64,000 nt of DNA from Ariolimax columbianus. Lineage: Eukaryota; Mollusca; Gastropoda; Stylommatophora; Arionidae. Under the pieces are notes generated by a model, which had not been told where the DNA came from, searched no databases, and was given only the letters and a program-made list of their open reading frames with translations. The position numbers were made by a program, and so were the translations under genes. Each line of letters begins with the position of its first letter. Position 1 is the stretch's first letter. This document shows positions 1-11,331 of the stretch, in pieces. The DNA lies in the NCBI GenBank assembly GCA_036924085.1, contig JAVGWX010000005.1, positions 74,744,547-74,808,546 of the forward strand, given 5' to 3'.

Positions 1-479
1 GTGTACACATGTTGATCTATAAATGGTGTCTCTGAAGGAAGAAATGGATAAAGTGTCTTACCATAATTACATCTTCTGTAACTGTAATTGATGTGCTTTA
101 TTTAAATGAGGAAAACTCTAGTAGGTTGATGTGAGTATAGTTCAAAATATGAGTTGGAAATACTAATAAGTAATAGCGGACATACCTTTAAAAATAAACT
201 TTCATATGCACATTTAGAATTCAGATTTTCTAGAATAATTCATTAATAAGTATTGCACAATGGTACCCTACAAAGAACTCTTCAGCCAACACTACACCTT
301 GCTCCTTCATTTTATGCAAGGTTCCTAGATATAAAAAATGTGTTATGCCTGCTATAAAGTTCCCTTGAAAATTGTACAAAGTGCTTACACTACTACAGTA
401 TGATTATCAATATGTGAAGTCTTTGGAAAGTATGATTGTCCCATTTCCATTCTGATACTGAATATTGTAGTCAATGTTT

Positions 480-1110
480 GGAATCAGAATGGAGATCGAT
501 GCAATGACTTCAACTCTGAGGTGGCTATCTGGGACCTTATTAATGAAGGCCGTATTCTCTGACTTTTAATAGCTGTTTCGGAAGGTGCAGAGGGGCTGGC
601 TATGAGATGAGCCATGAGTGAATAGTGGACATAGCTGCGTCAAACCTCCGGGAACTTGTGTGGATATATTGTACTGGCCATGCTGGGGTTTGCAGGAATG
701 AAAAAGCAGACATCCTGGCCTCGAAGAACACCAGCAGTGAGGACACTGGTAATGGATAGAGGTGAGATTTTGATGTTGATCAACGACCGCCTTTTGGGTG
801 AAGGAACTGCAGTCAATGAACCAAAAATGTACAGATTGCAGGACTTTGAAATCATGTGCGGGTCAAGCAGAGAGGGGCAACCTGAGAGGACAGAGTAGGA
901 GTATGTACAACCAGCAAGCTAAATGAACCATCAACTTAACTAACTTAACTTTAACATCTTTATACTGGTTTAGAAGACCCTGCAGAGTCTGTATACAACC
1001 AGTATCTACACTCTTCACCAATATACTGAGAGGGACTGAGCAACTATGGAGTATCATGTAATTGTATGGGTTTGTCGAAGTGCAATGATGTCGACTTATA
1101 ACAAGATTCG
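480..1110 (+). mobile_element. RNase H-bearing LINE relic (I/jockey-like), 3' part
   Basis: Translated in shifting frames, 645-735 reads as an RNase H tail (IYCTGHAGVCRNEKADILAS) with the GHAGxxxNExAD signature. This is followed by a region (740-1100) that aligns by eye with 45200-45400 (DRLLGEG..., SMYNQQ..., ACTGAGAGRGACTGA...). It is decayed by stops and frameshifts. It is interrupted at about 934-1001 by a hairpin-only insertion listed separately. Confidence 0.6.
934..1001 (-). mobile_element. Hairpin-only insertion of the CR1/L2-like LINE 3' end
   Basis: Read on the minus strand: a hairpin (outer arms ACTGGTT / AACCAGT, inner arms AGACTCT / AGGGTCT) followed by AAGATG and a TTAAG-type tail. 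Nothing more of the LINE is present. Flanking bases (gaaccatca ... gtatctacactc) join into a sequence matching 45330-45380 (gagccatcagtacccacac), so the insertion boundaries are visible. Confidence 0.8.
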
Positions 1111-1369
1111 GATTCAAAATCATACCACAATGGTTAGATCCATCCATCAAATCATACTCAGTCATAGGTTCTCAGTTTTTTTAAAGCAGTAAAGGTGTAT
1201 ATTTACTAATTTATAGAGCGAAAGGAAAACTCATTTGTTCCTAGTAACTTCCTAGCCTCCTTTTATTTAACTTTCAATTCTGAATTCATCCTGATCTCTG
1301 CATTAAATTCATCCATGATTAAATATAATATAGTCCACTTACAGTAGTCTACTAAAATACTAACACTTA

Positions 1370-1580
1370 ACAGTAACACCGTCTGGAGGACCGCGGTCCA
1401 CCTTCATCAGCATGCTCGGGATGTGAGGAAAGCTACTTAGTAACATAATAAGTAGTACTACTACTACTAGTACTACAGTCTACACTACAATTCGCCACCT
1501 AACTAACGTCCTTAGTTTTCAGGGCGCACAAAAGAGTGAACTTACTTACTCATTGTGATTGTGGCCATTCCATTTAACAA
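1370..1580 (+). mobile_element. Retroposon-Z copy, 3' part
   Basis: It shares ggaccgcggtccacctt, catcagcatgctcgggatg, tcagggcgcacaaaagag and a closing ttaacaac with the complete copy at 37068-37419. It is 5'-truncated and contains a short tag/act-rich insertion near 1440-1490. The (CAA)-type end marks its 3' side. Confidence 0.7.
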
Positions 1581-2254
1581 CATACTAACACATCAATGTT
1601 TATTACAAAAATTTGTAAATTACATTAGTATATCGCTATTGACTTTTAATGTTCAATTATAAATTCAAAATTGTTGTTTATAACAGTAAATTAAAATAGT
1701 TTAAATAGTGATGATTACTCAGATTTGAGATTAGTCAGTTAAGTCAGTGATACTGATACTGACTGATGATACTCAGATTGAGATAGTTTATTGACGACAT
1801 ATAAACTAAAGATTTACAAGATCTATACAACAAGCCTTTCAAACGACAAGGCTATAGTATATGAATAGTAATTTAATAACTAGACCGTAATAGGTTCCAT
1901 TTACAAATAAAAGTACGAAATAATAAAATATTGTAACACACTTCCATATTTGTCTTTACCGCTCAGAACGTTTATTTTCGATAACTCTTGTCGTATAACC
2001 GGGAGTAGTTCCCCCCTATTTCAGTCAGCTATCGTTACTCGTTACTCGGTTATTATAATTGATATGCCATGGCGATTGGTGTGTAGTCGATTTTACATCT
2101 CCAGTTGCTATTGTTCTTTGTTCATTCGTTTGTTGACCCTCTTGTATGGCTTGATGTTCAGTTATCAAGTATTCACTCTATTCATTGCCCTTATTTCACT
2201 TACCAGGCTGTCAATTAGAGAATACAAATTGATAAAATTATAAATGGTAGGATC
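1581..2254. other. AT-rich stretch with no recognised gene
   Basis: Short simple-sequence tracts (tcagtgatactgatactgac near 1745) and AT-rich DNA. A 97-codon open segment at 1950-2243 has no motif or codon pattern that supports coding. Confidence 0.4.
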
Positions 2255-2520
2255 AATTAGATTATACCAAGTTTTTCAAAGTACAAGAGGGCACAGCTTT
2301 AAGAAAAGTCCATGTTAGATGTCAGGACAGTATTTTTTAGTCAGAGAGTGGTAAATACATGGAAAGCATTGCCAAAGAATATAGTGGAGTAAGGGTCAGT
2401 TAATGCATTCATAAATAGATTGTATGAATACAGTCATAATTAGTTTTAAGTAGAGGTGAATAAACTGGTTGTATACTCTCTGTAGAGCCTTCTAAATCAG
2501 TATAAGGAAGTTAAGTTACG
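2255..2520 (+). mobile_element. CR1/L2-like LINE, 3' fragment
   Basis: Aligns by eye with 24943-25225: gagggcacagcttt, tcagagagtggt, gcattgcc, then the hairpin region actggttgtatactctctgt and a gttaagtta tail. Diverged and non-coding. Confidence 0.75.
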
Positions 2521-3960
2521 TAGCCATATCTTGTATCAATTATAAGAAAGGAAGGCTTCGACATTCTACAGTCCATGGTCGAAGAGGAGTGACTAAATCA
2601 AGTTAGACTAAGTAGGGTTTGACATGTGGTCAAAGACGGGAAAAGATGGGCATGACATCATCTAAACTGGAACACAACGGCGGAAATCGTCTATGTATTA
2701 TGCAGCAATATCTCGTTCGTTACAAATGTAGAAGTGCTAACGTCGTTTTGACACTAACTACAGACCAATATTTATCATGCACTGAGCTCTCAACCCACCC
2801 CCCAACACTCCACCTCAAAAGCGAAATGCATCTAGCCTAGTACTTTGCTGATGCCGGGATCTTGTCTTCCAATGGAACTTGCATTATGACAGGAAGCATC
2901 GGCCATTACCAGACATGAGGGTCTATCTAATGACGGAAGTATAGTTTTCTAAATCCACTATCTAAATATGTAGCCATTCATCTCTGAATGATAGTCATGT
3001 AGGTAGATTATGAAACAAACATGAGTTCACCATTCTTCAACACTTCATTATGTCTGCTACCTGCATTAACTATTATCAAACGCTGTCCTGCACTACTTGG
3101 CACAATTCTCTTCGTAGTTCCATCTACAGATTATAATTCCATTTCATTAGTTTGGTGTGCATTTATGCATGTTTCAGCTATAAATAATTTAACAATTTTC
3201 TTTACGCATTTCTCTGACTCTGTTCCCTTAGATTTTTACTTATAATAGCTACTTGGTGAGGCTTTTCACAAATGATATGCTTGCAGAATGTGAAACCAGC
3301 AGCCTTTACAGTTGTCCCTTAAACAGTTTTAGAAATAGTAATGCCGTTCTTTCTCAGTGAAGTTGTCAATGTTCTCGAGGTAGATGCTACTTTAGATTTC
3401 AGCATTCTATAAATGTATCGTTTAACAACTTGTTTGTCAAAGCTATAAACTACTTTTTTTTCTTCCACGATCTCTGGTGGTATTTGTAGAAAGACTTGTC
3501 ATGTTCAAATGTCCATCGCGAGAATGACCTTTGGCCCTGGGCATTCATTGTTCTTTTCTCTGGGTTTGAAATACGATGATACAGACTCCAATGTTTAGCC
3601 TCACTTTATTACGATTTATATAATTTGATTGATAAGTTATTTTAGCCAAACGAACTTACATTTTAACGTCATTTAAGTAATAAAAGCACTATTTCTTTGT
3701 TATGCCTTCACAAAATGAAAAGAATTATGAACAACTGCCTAAATTTGGGACGCATCTCTATACATTCGGTGCAATATTAGTGAGCGTTTGCAATTTTCCG
3801 TAAAAACACGTGCAGGGTGAAATACCTTTCCCCAAACGTTGCCACTAGTTACTGTATGACACGTAAATGCTTTAAGCAAAGACATACATTTAAAAAATAA
3901 TCGCCAAATAAGCTACAATTTATTATAATTACTTCGTATGACTGAAAATAATGTCTCCGA
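2521..3960. other. No gene recognised
   Basis: Short open segments at 2619-2840 and 3021-3245 carry no recognisable domain. No repeat family of this window is evident here. Possibly old diverged repeat or unique sequence. Confidence 0.35.
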
Positions 3961-3970
3961 TTTTACAATA

Positions 3971-3971
3971 A

Positions 3972-4029
<58 letters not shown>
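3971..4029. repeat. (AT)n microsatellite
   Basis: About 29 uninterrupted TA dinucleotides. Confidence 0.97.
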
Positions 4030-4032
<3 letters not shown>

Positions 4033-4184
4033 CCATCAATTTATATCTAATTATTGCTGAGTTATATTATTTTCAAATTGTCAAGATCGGTACATATTTC
4101 TGAACACATTATTGTATCTTGAACATTTTGCTGCGGTTTTTGTAACATATATTTTATTTTGTTTGTTTTTCAAGGTTTGGATTG

Positions 4185-4545
4185 TAAGCCCTTGTTGTTG
4201 TTGGATGCCCACAATAAGTAGGATTACTCTTTTGAGCGTCCTAAAAAGGACGTTAAGTGGCGGGTTGTCGTAGCTTTCTTCACATCCCGAGCGTGCTGAT
4301 GAAGGTGGACCGCGGTCCTCTAGACGGTTGTGCTATGCTTGGCTTCATCTGCGTGTCGCTTACTACTACGAGGATCACGTCGAACCTCACCTTGTTAGCC
4401 AGACTGTTGTCCTCGACAACAGCCAGTTTCCAGGGCGACCAACGAGGAGGTCATGTGAGGGTCTTGGCCAATATATTTCTCCTGAACCTGGCTAACATTG
4501 TCTGATTAGTGTGGTTTGCCTGACCAGACGTTAGCCTCATCGTGC
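4185..4545 (-). mobile_element. Retroposon-Z copy, near full length
   Basis: Minus-strand copy: it begins at the left with (TTG)3 (the tail) and runs through ggaccgcggtcc to gaccagacgttagcctc. The order and spacing match the bounded 352-bp copy at 37068-37419 in reverse. An 82-codon open segment inside it is not a gene. Confidence 0.8.
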
Positions 4546-4554
4546 CTTGTTAGC

Positions 4555-5430
4555 CATTACTTAACTTAATTTAATGTCGTTATACTAATTTAGAAGACTC
4601 TGTAGAGTCTGTTTTGTACAAGCAGTTTCATTTACATTTCCTTGCTCTAAAAGCTATGTGCCTCCAATCTATTATTAAATGCATTAATTGTCCCTGCCTC
4701 CACTACTTCCTGTGGCAATTAACTTAACGTTTTTAATACTGGTTTAGAAGACTCATCTGAGTCTGTACACAACCAGTTACATTTACAATGCATTCCACGC
4801 ATTCACCACTCTATGACTAACAAAATATTTCCTAATATCTAATCTAGACCTTTCTTAAGTTAATTTGTAGCGATGTCATCTTGTTCTTGTAGGTGGTTGT
4901 ATTTGGAAAAAAAAACTTGTTATAGTCTAATGTATCCGTTCATTTGATTATCTTATAAACCTGTATTAAGTCACCTCGAATTCTTCTCTTTTCTAGACAT
5001 TGTAGGCCAAGTTTTTCTTTCCTCTTATCTGTAATTCTGGAATACCACTATCAGCTTTTGTCGCTCTTTTGTATATCCTTTTCAGCATGTTTATATCCTC
5101 TCTACGATAAGGACACAGTGCTCCAATCTAGGTCTAACTAATGCTTTATACAATTTGACTATCACTCCCTTGCTTCTATGTTTAATATTTCTTTGTATCA
5201 TACCTAACATTGCATTTGCCTTTTTCACTGCTATCTGAACTCACTCATTTACCTTACCTCTATGACCTATTATAACCCCAAGGTCCTTTTCCTTTTCTAA
5301 CTTTCTAGTATGTTCTCGTCCATTCTGTAATTAAATTCTAAATTGGATCTACCCATGTGGATGACTGTACATTTATCTACATTAAACTCCATTTGCCAGC
5401 TCGCAGACCATTCTCGAATTGTATCTTACC
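4555..5430 (-). mobile_element. CR1/L2-like LINE, 3' fragment, with a nested micro-insertion
   Basis: Minus-strand 5'-truncated copy. The left end carries the TTAAG tail and hairpin; then come the C-terminal RT region and, at the right, the segment complementary to 24420-24540 (tggatgactgtacatt, gtatgttctcgtcc). It is interrupted at 4720-4789 by a second, hairpin-only copy. Confidence 0.85.
4720..4789 (-). mobile_element. 70-bp hairpin-only insertion nested in a copy of its own family
   Basis: It splits cctgtggcaat | gcattccacgc, which is continuous in the copy at 34669-34690 (cctgtggcaatgcattccaa). The insert is flanked by caat on both sides. It contains the tail, the hairpin (inner arms AGACTCA / TGAGTCT on the element strand) and about ten further bases. 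Confidence 0.88.
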
Positions 5431-5995
5431 CAACCACTAAACCTGGGGGATGGTTATCACTGGCGGATGGGGCCTGTGTGCTCAAGAGCACCCCCTCCTC
5501 ACTCGTTGTTTTTACTAAGCGATATGCTTTTGAAACCTTAATAAGTAATAATAATGATTAACTATGCAACTAATACTTTGAATAGGTGCCCAATTATTGG
5601 CAAGCCCAGAAAGACTTCTGCAGTATATGTTCCTGCATTACCACAGGCCACGGTTAAGTTCATACTCGCTCTCACATTGGATCGGTTGAAGTGACAACAA
5701 AAGCTTCGCTACCCAAACTGAAATTCCTGGCGTCATATTCACGCTTGAGTCACGAGCTATAACCCTTGCCTGTTGCTTTGTCGTTCAGGCATGTATTGTT
5801 TGAAATGCATGTTCGCAAATTAAAACAAGGCGCGTTCAATTCTCTGAGCGTATTACACAAAATTAAATGAAAAGCCAGCGGTGCACCGGTGCCTCAATTG
5901 TTTACTGAACAAAAAACAATTCAATCTGCATGTAAGAGTCGAGGTGTAATTGACGTGCAAATGTGATGCTTCTATGTAGGCTTCCAGGAACTTGT
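5431..5995. other. No gene recognised
   Basis: No domain or repeat family identified. The segment beginning near 5435 (aaacctgggggatggttatc) may be tail or SINE-derived, but no box A/B pair was found. Confidence 0.3.
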
Positions 5996-6240
5996 ATTTG
6001 CTGACGACTGTGCTCTAATGAGCAACTCAGAACTGAACATGCAGGTTGGAATGGACCAGTTCTCTGCCGCATGCGAAAATTTTGGCCTGACCATAAATGC
6101 CAAAAAAAACAGAGGTCATGTACCAACCAGCACCAGGCATGCCGTTCACAAAACCAGAGACTACAGTCAGCGGGCAGATGTTGAATGCCGTAGACAAATT
6201 CACATATCTGGGCAGCACGCTGTCGAGATCTGTCAGCCTA
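5990..6240 (+). mobile_element. RTE-like LINE fragment (reverse transcriptase)
   Basis: In one frame: ELVFADDCAL then, after a frameshift, MDQFSAACENFGLTINAKK and later NAVDKFTYLGSTLSRS. This is RT motif C (FADD) with the following thumb region of RTE-type elements. It is broken by frameshifts and ends at a (TTA)n tract. Confidence 0.8.
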
Positions 6241-6242
6241 GC

Positions 6243-6267
6243 TATTATTATTATTATTATTATTATG
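6243..6267. repeat. (ATT)n microsatellite
   Basis: About eight ATT units at the junction of two LINE fragments. Confidence 0.9.
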
Positions 6268-6399
6268 TAGGGCAGGATTTTCTGGTTGTGTGGTATTTGA
6301 CTCGGTTGAAACAGAATTCGTGTGGAAATCGCTGGGCGAGCAAGGAGTATACCTCCACTACATAGAAATACTCAAGAAATGATCCGTCCATTCACTCAG

Positions 6400-7310
6400 C
6401 CCATCACCACCGATAAAGGAGTACGGCAAATAGATCTTATTTCGCCGAACCTATTCTCTGTATGCCTGGAGTCTCCGAACCTATTCTCTGTATGCCTGGA
6501 GTTGACAATGAGGCACTGCGACTGGGACAACTAGGGCATCAAAATCAACGGAAGACGACTAAACCATCTCAGATTCGCAGACGACATCGTCCTCATCACA
6601 GAGACGCCCTAGAAGCGACAGAGATGGTACTGTCACTAGACACGGAAGACAGGTCTAGCTATGAACCTAGGGAAAACCAGAGCAATGTGCAACCCCATAC
6701 TCTTGAGGGGAACTCCCATAGAGGATGCTGACTAATATGTCTACCTGGGAAGGCTTCTCAACATGGAGAACACCATAAAATCTGAGATCGCCAGACGGAA
6801 ACGGCAAGGCAGCTTTTAACTCCATCATGACAGAAAGAGACGCCACAAAAGACATCAGACTACGTGCGGACATCTTCCACTCGGTAGTCCTACCAGCGCT
6901 CTGCTATGGTAGCGAAGTCTGGTCTCTAACAAAAGCAGCAGAGAACCAACTGAGAACAGCACACGCATCTCTTGAAAGACGTCCGGTGGGCATAACTCTT
7001 AGACAACAGTGGCTACACAATAGCAACATCCGGAGAATGTCACACACACATAAAGGATGTCCTACAGTACGTCAATCATTCAAAACACAGCTGGGCAGGT
7101 CATGCAGTACCATAACCGCCATGTGGTACCCGGGCGACAAAAAGATACCCCGAGGACGTCCCCCATCTCGCTTCGAGATGCACTAGACAAGCACAACACA
7201 CACAACCCCACAAGAAACAGACTACTGTTCTACTGGGTGACAGAAACGTCTGGAACTTGAGTAGGGACCCGTTCAAGGGAGACTAACCCTTCGCGAAGAA
7301 GGGGTCGAAC
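6400..7310 (+). mobile_element. RTE-like LINE relic: RT core to C-terminus
   Basis: Read in shifting frames: KGVRQIDLISPNLFSVCLE, RFADDIVLITETP, MNLGKTRAMCNP, YVYLGRLLNMENTIKSEIA, VVLPALCYGSEVWSLT and RRPVGITLRQ, then a basic tail (PRGRPPSR) and DPFKGD-like end. It keeps the catalytic FADD but is broken by stops. A 30-base tandem duplication at 6445-6504 repeats PNLFSVCLE. Confidence 0.85.
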
Positions 7311-7619
7311 TAAGAAGTGGCCGCGTCGAGAAAAAACGTTCTTTTTTAAAAATATTTACTGTTTGGAAGTGATGATAGTTGAACAAAGAAAGGGGTATGT
7401 GGCCTTAAACATTTTCATGAACAAATTAAAAAAGCATGAAAAATAAACAAAAACATAAACACACTGTTATCAGTTTTGAACTTCTCTAAAAATGTAACAT
7501 TGCCGAAAGTTAAAGCAGTCATTACAAAGACGTAATTAAGAGGTAACTCTATAACTCTTCTTTTCTCACTCTGTTTCATTTGACTCTGTCCTACAGTCAC
7601 ACTCTTGCACTACTTTTAC
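7311..7619. other. No gene recognised
   Basis: AT-rich sequence between a LINE end and repeat F; nothing identifiable. Confidence 0.3.
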
Positions 7620-8640
7620 ACGCGCCCTCATGATGAGACCCTTCCATTGCACTTTGGTTGGGCTGGCTTCTGAGAGCCCACAAACCTAGCATAGGTACAT
7701 ACAAATGCACACATACATCCAAGCACTGGTTTATGCGTCTTAATTAATATCGCCCAGGTTGACTACGGTATGATGTGTTGGCAGGCACAGAGAGGGAACT
7801 CCAGGAGTTGATTGATAGATTGGATAGAACGGCCCTGAGTTTTGGTATGGAAATAAATGCTGATAAAACATAACTCATGACCAATAACGTTGCAGGGTTT
7901 CAATCTGTCATAGAGGCAAATAGGCAGGTACTTGAGGTGGTGAAACGTTTCAAATATCTTGGATCGTTGATCAGCGAAGAGGGTTCGAAGCCAGAGGTAA
8001 TTGCCAGAATAGCACAAACAACAGCGGCGCTGACCAGGCTGCAACCTATTTGGCGAGACAAGCGCCTAGCGCTCGGCATAAAAGTCAGACTACTGCGCTC
8101 TTTGGTGCTGTCAATATTTCTGTATGCCTGCGAGACCTGGACCATTACAGCAGATATTCAGGGCAGAATACGTGCAATGGAAATGCGGTGCTATAGAAAA
8201 CTCCTAAATGTTACATATCAGGATCGTGTCACGAACGTAGACATCCGTCAGAGAGTTGAAGACGCTATTGGTCCTTTTGAAGATCTGTTCACAACTATCA
8301 AAAGACGAAAGATGGCCTGGTGCGGGCACGTCGCGAGGTCCAACGGAATTCCCAACTCGATACTCTTTTGATCCGTACCGGGACAGAGAGGGCGAGGACG
8401 TCCAATGAAGAGATGGGTGGACAACATCGCTGAGTGGTCAGACCTTCGTCACGGTGAGATACGTCAGGCGGCGACAGACAGAGAGAGCTGGCGTGGGATT
8501 TTCATGTCTTTATGTGTGCCCCAACGACCTGAGGGTTACGGGATGAACTGAACTGAACTGAACTGACTACGGTCTAAGATGGAATAGGCGCGCCCCCGCC
8601 AGTAGAAACCAGTAAGGCAAACACATAAAATAAAATAATT
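7620..8640 (+). repeat. Repeat F (two halves at 7620-7759 and 8574-8640), split by a LINE
   Basis: The halves join into a sequence resembling 17300-17545: cacatacatccaagcactgg, then cgcccaggttgactac, and gcgcgcccccgccagtagaa with ccagtaaggcaaac. Unclassified interspersed repeat. Its insertion break carries a clean target duplication. Confidence 0.65.
7770..8563 (+). mobile_element. LINE-A 3' fragment with 10-bp target-site duplication
   Basis: The thumb and C-terminal part of an RTE/RWEDNI-type LINE: MTNNVAGFQSV, RFKYLGSLISEEGSKPEV, LFLYACETWT-like (IFLYACETWTITADIQG), RRKMAWCGHVARSNG, then KRWVDNIAEWSDLRHGEIR and a VPQRPEGYG end. It closes with a (TGAAC)4 tail. tgactacggt occurs at 7760-7769 and 8564-8573. 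Same family as the large copy at 20992-27535. Confidence 0.92.
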
Positions 8641-9430
8641 TTTTTAAAAGTCATTACAAAGAACATGTTATGTTCACGATGATTTAGTGACACCAAATTG
8701 GGATTATTTGTCCAAAATAATGAATGTATTTAAATGATGTGAAGCATGGAATCTGGAGCATTTCGATACAAGCGAGAACCATTTACGAGCAATGTTGGGG
8801 ATTATTTAGTACAGAATCCCATTATGCATACGTTTTATCAGAAAGCATTTTGAGAGAATATTATCCACCGAGAAAGACATGGGGTAAGAAATTCCTGATT
8901 TAAACATAAAACTGATTGAGAAGTTCGCAAGTGACAAGTACAGAAGGGTGGAATTACACTACCACTACAAATGAAATACCAAGGTCAGTAACATAATTCG
9001 AAATATAGCAATTTCTATTTGCTCTTATGTTGTTGTCATTTCTATAGTTGAGCGCCTCCAGAATAAATCCCCGATCCGCCCCTGATGGTTTTGCACTTTT
9101 ATTCTGGCCTCTCTCTTGGTCAGCTGTTCGGCTTGGTGAGCTTGCTACGAGCACAGGACTCCCGCCGACATAGTTCCCGTGATTAGCAATGCACGCAAGC
9201 GTCCCACCGCCTGGAAGTGCACTGGTGACTCTCATGGGACTTATTTTTATTTCGCCATTATTCCTCACTTAGTCACTTCTCTTCTACCCATGTGTGGGTG
9301 TAAAAGTTGTTTTTTAGCACTTGCAAATACAGTGTGCAGATAAACAGGGGATTGGCTTGTGTTTTATGTGATGACAGTGTCAATTTATTTTCATGTATAA
9401 CTAGGCACACGATTTCACTTGAGACCAGGG
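8641..9430. other. No gene recognised
   Basis: Region 8690-8950 resembles a decayed LINE C-terminal segment (acatggggtaag, gagaagttcgcaagtgac) but no motif is firm. An open segment on the minus strand at 8954-9268 has no recognisable domain. Confidence 0.3.
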
Positions 9431-9435
9431 CAAAC

Positions 9436-9625
9436 TTGAAACTTAACTTCATTATACTGGTTTAGAAGGCTATATAGAGTATGTTTACAACCAGATTATT
9501 CGATGCCCCTAATACTAAAAATATCTGAGCATCAAATTTTTTTTTAATGCATTAACTGATCCTGCCTCCGCCACATCCTGTAGTAATGCATTCCAAGCAT
9601 TCACCACTTGGAATCGAACCACTGC
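9436..9625 (-). mobile_element. CR1/L2-like LINE, 3' fragment
   Basis: TTAAG tail, hairpin with a diverged inner stem (aaggctatatagagtatg), then cctgcctccgccacatcctg and gcattccaagcattcaccac, as in 34650-34700. Confidence 0.8.
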
Positions 9626-9939
9626 CTGTTTCGCGCATTCGTTCGTTTCACGAGAGCCGTGCCTACCTCACTTTTATAGCTACGGTAAATAATATTGCTT
9701 TTAATTATTATTCATGTCAATATTAGAGATATAAAATCAAAGAAACTATTGTTAAAAACTACAATAAACTAAGTGGCAAAGTGACTTCCAGTATGGTAGA
9801 AAATAACCCATGTTGTTGCAACTGGTAAATGGCTGCACAGAACCACTGACAACTGATACTCGCAACACAAATGTATGTCTTTCCCAGCTAAACATACAAA
9901 TGCCGTTTGTTTCCTCTCATTTTATCAAAATTTGTCTTA

Positions 9940-10140
9940 TTTTCAAAACACTTCGGGCCACAAACCAAAACTCTCTTTGAGTACCAGTTGTATGGTCAGT
10001 TAAGGAGGATACACTGGCCAAAAGATTCCATAGTACATTCAAAGCTATATGGAGCTAAAGAGCAACTGCAGTCAACCTGTCAACTCCTGTTGGTGTAAAC
10101 ATCTATGATTCGATCACAAGAAGAAGAAAACATACGAGTT
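9940..10140 (+). mobile_element. RNase H LINE, 3' end
   Basis: YQLYGQLRRIHWPKDSIVHS and SKLYGAKEQLQSTCQLLLV match the C-terminal end of the RNase H LINE at 62980-63120 (CPLYGQLRKIF..., SKLCGGKEKFQ). It closes with an (AAG)-type tail at 10118-10132. The 63-codon open segment here is a LINE end, not a host gene. Confidence 0.7.
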
Positions 10141-10487
10141 GGACAATCCAGATATAAGTAATAGTAGTTTGTTTCGTTCTATATTGTGTACCTCCTTCAT
10201 TTATAATACCAATTGCTACAGCCGATTCAGGAATCAACCAGCTTTCGTTATATGAACATAATATATAGTTCTTTTGTTTTTGCAATGGATTGATTGTCAT
10301 CCTGTGAGTCCCGAGAGACAATGGACTTCACGCCAGAGAGGACAGTCAGTTGCTGCCCTAGCTTTTGCCGAAAACGTTTGTAGTCTGCATCTTGACGTAT
10401 CCTGTCTTCCCCTGCCTGCAGACCAAAACACAAAGCCTACCTCCAGCCGGGTCTGTCTTTGGCAAATTCCTCCCAGTTGCAGGTGTT

Positions 10488-10551
10488 AACTTAAAACTTA
10501 ACGTCTTTATACTGGTTTAGAAGACTCTATAGAGTCTGTATACAACCAGTT
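10488..10551 (-). mobile_element. Hairpin-only insertion of the CR1/L2-like LINE 3' end
   Basis: Only the TTAAG-type tail and the hairpin are present (outer arms ACTGGTT / AACCAGT, inner AGACTCT / AGAGTCT, centre AT). The sequence on the right (ttcttggagggttg) is unrelated to the LINE. Confidence 0.85.
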
Positions 10552-10559
10552 TCTTGGAG

Positions 10560-10720
10560 GGTTGTTTTTACCTTCGTGCGAGTATCTTAATAGACTCAAA
10601 TACTAGAGCCAGTTAAGCGCCATCTATAGCTGCTCTAAGCAAACCAATGCCTTCAAGGTCACGCTTGCAAACATCTTTGTAGCGGAGGAAGGGTCAACAT
10701 ACACTTCTGTCAAAACAGAT
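10560..10720. repeat. Unclassified repeat shared with 58455-58800
   Basis: tcttaatagactcaaatact and gctctaagcaaaccaatg resemble 58467-58490 and 58760-58790, where a SINE-A copy separates the two parts. Confidence 0.45.
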
Positions 10721-10779
10721 ATCTAATATCTTAAAAATTAGAATCATTCATTACTTTGTACATTCAGTTTTATTGTATG

Positions 10780-11180
10780 AAGTAGAAATCTGAACCCTGA
10801 AGAAAATAGAAAAGCGTATTTAGGCCTTCGAAATGTGTGTATTCAGAAGACTTGGACAAGTTTCTTGGAAAGATAGGAAAACAAATAGATGAGGCTCTGG
10901 AACAACTCCACGTGAAGCAGATACTTCTGAAGAAAATAAAAGAACAGAAAATTAAATATTTTGGTCATGTCAAGAGCCATGACAGTCTGCTACAGGTTAT
11001 GTTTGGTTAGCAGAGTAGAGGGCAAGAGAGCCAAATGGCAACAGAGGTACAGATGAACAGATAACATCAAGATGACACAGTTTGACTCCGGGTACCAGAC
11101 TAGCGCGAGACAGAGACAGCTGGAGATCCATTACCATCAACCTGCTTTGCGGTGACGGCACTCGATGATGATGATTGTTT
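10780..11180 (+). mobile_element. LINE relic, RT C-terminal region
   Basis: Readable in broken frames: ...ESEP/EENRKAYLGLRNVCIQ, MRLWNNST, RKLNILVMSRAM, QRYRQ-TDNIKMTQFDSG. This follows the pattern of a CR1/RTE-type C-terminus (ETWTLxKxxRKRIEAFExW, FGHxxR, RWxDNIK). It ends with a (GAT)n tract at 11165-11178. Heavily decayed. Confidence 0.6.
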
Positions 11181-11331
11181 TTTTAAATTGAAGTAGTACG
11201 ATTTCCAGATATTTTACATTCATGTCTTTTACTATGATTTTAGTTGGATATCCCCATTTGTGTTGTCCATAGCTCCCGGCGAAGATAGTTTGCTTGTAAA
11301 CTTTTGATTATTTAGTACCGTGTACCGACTT

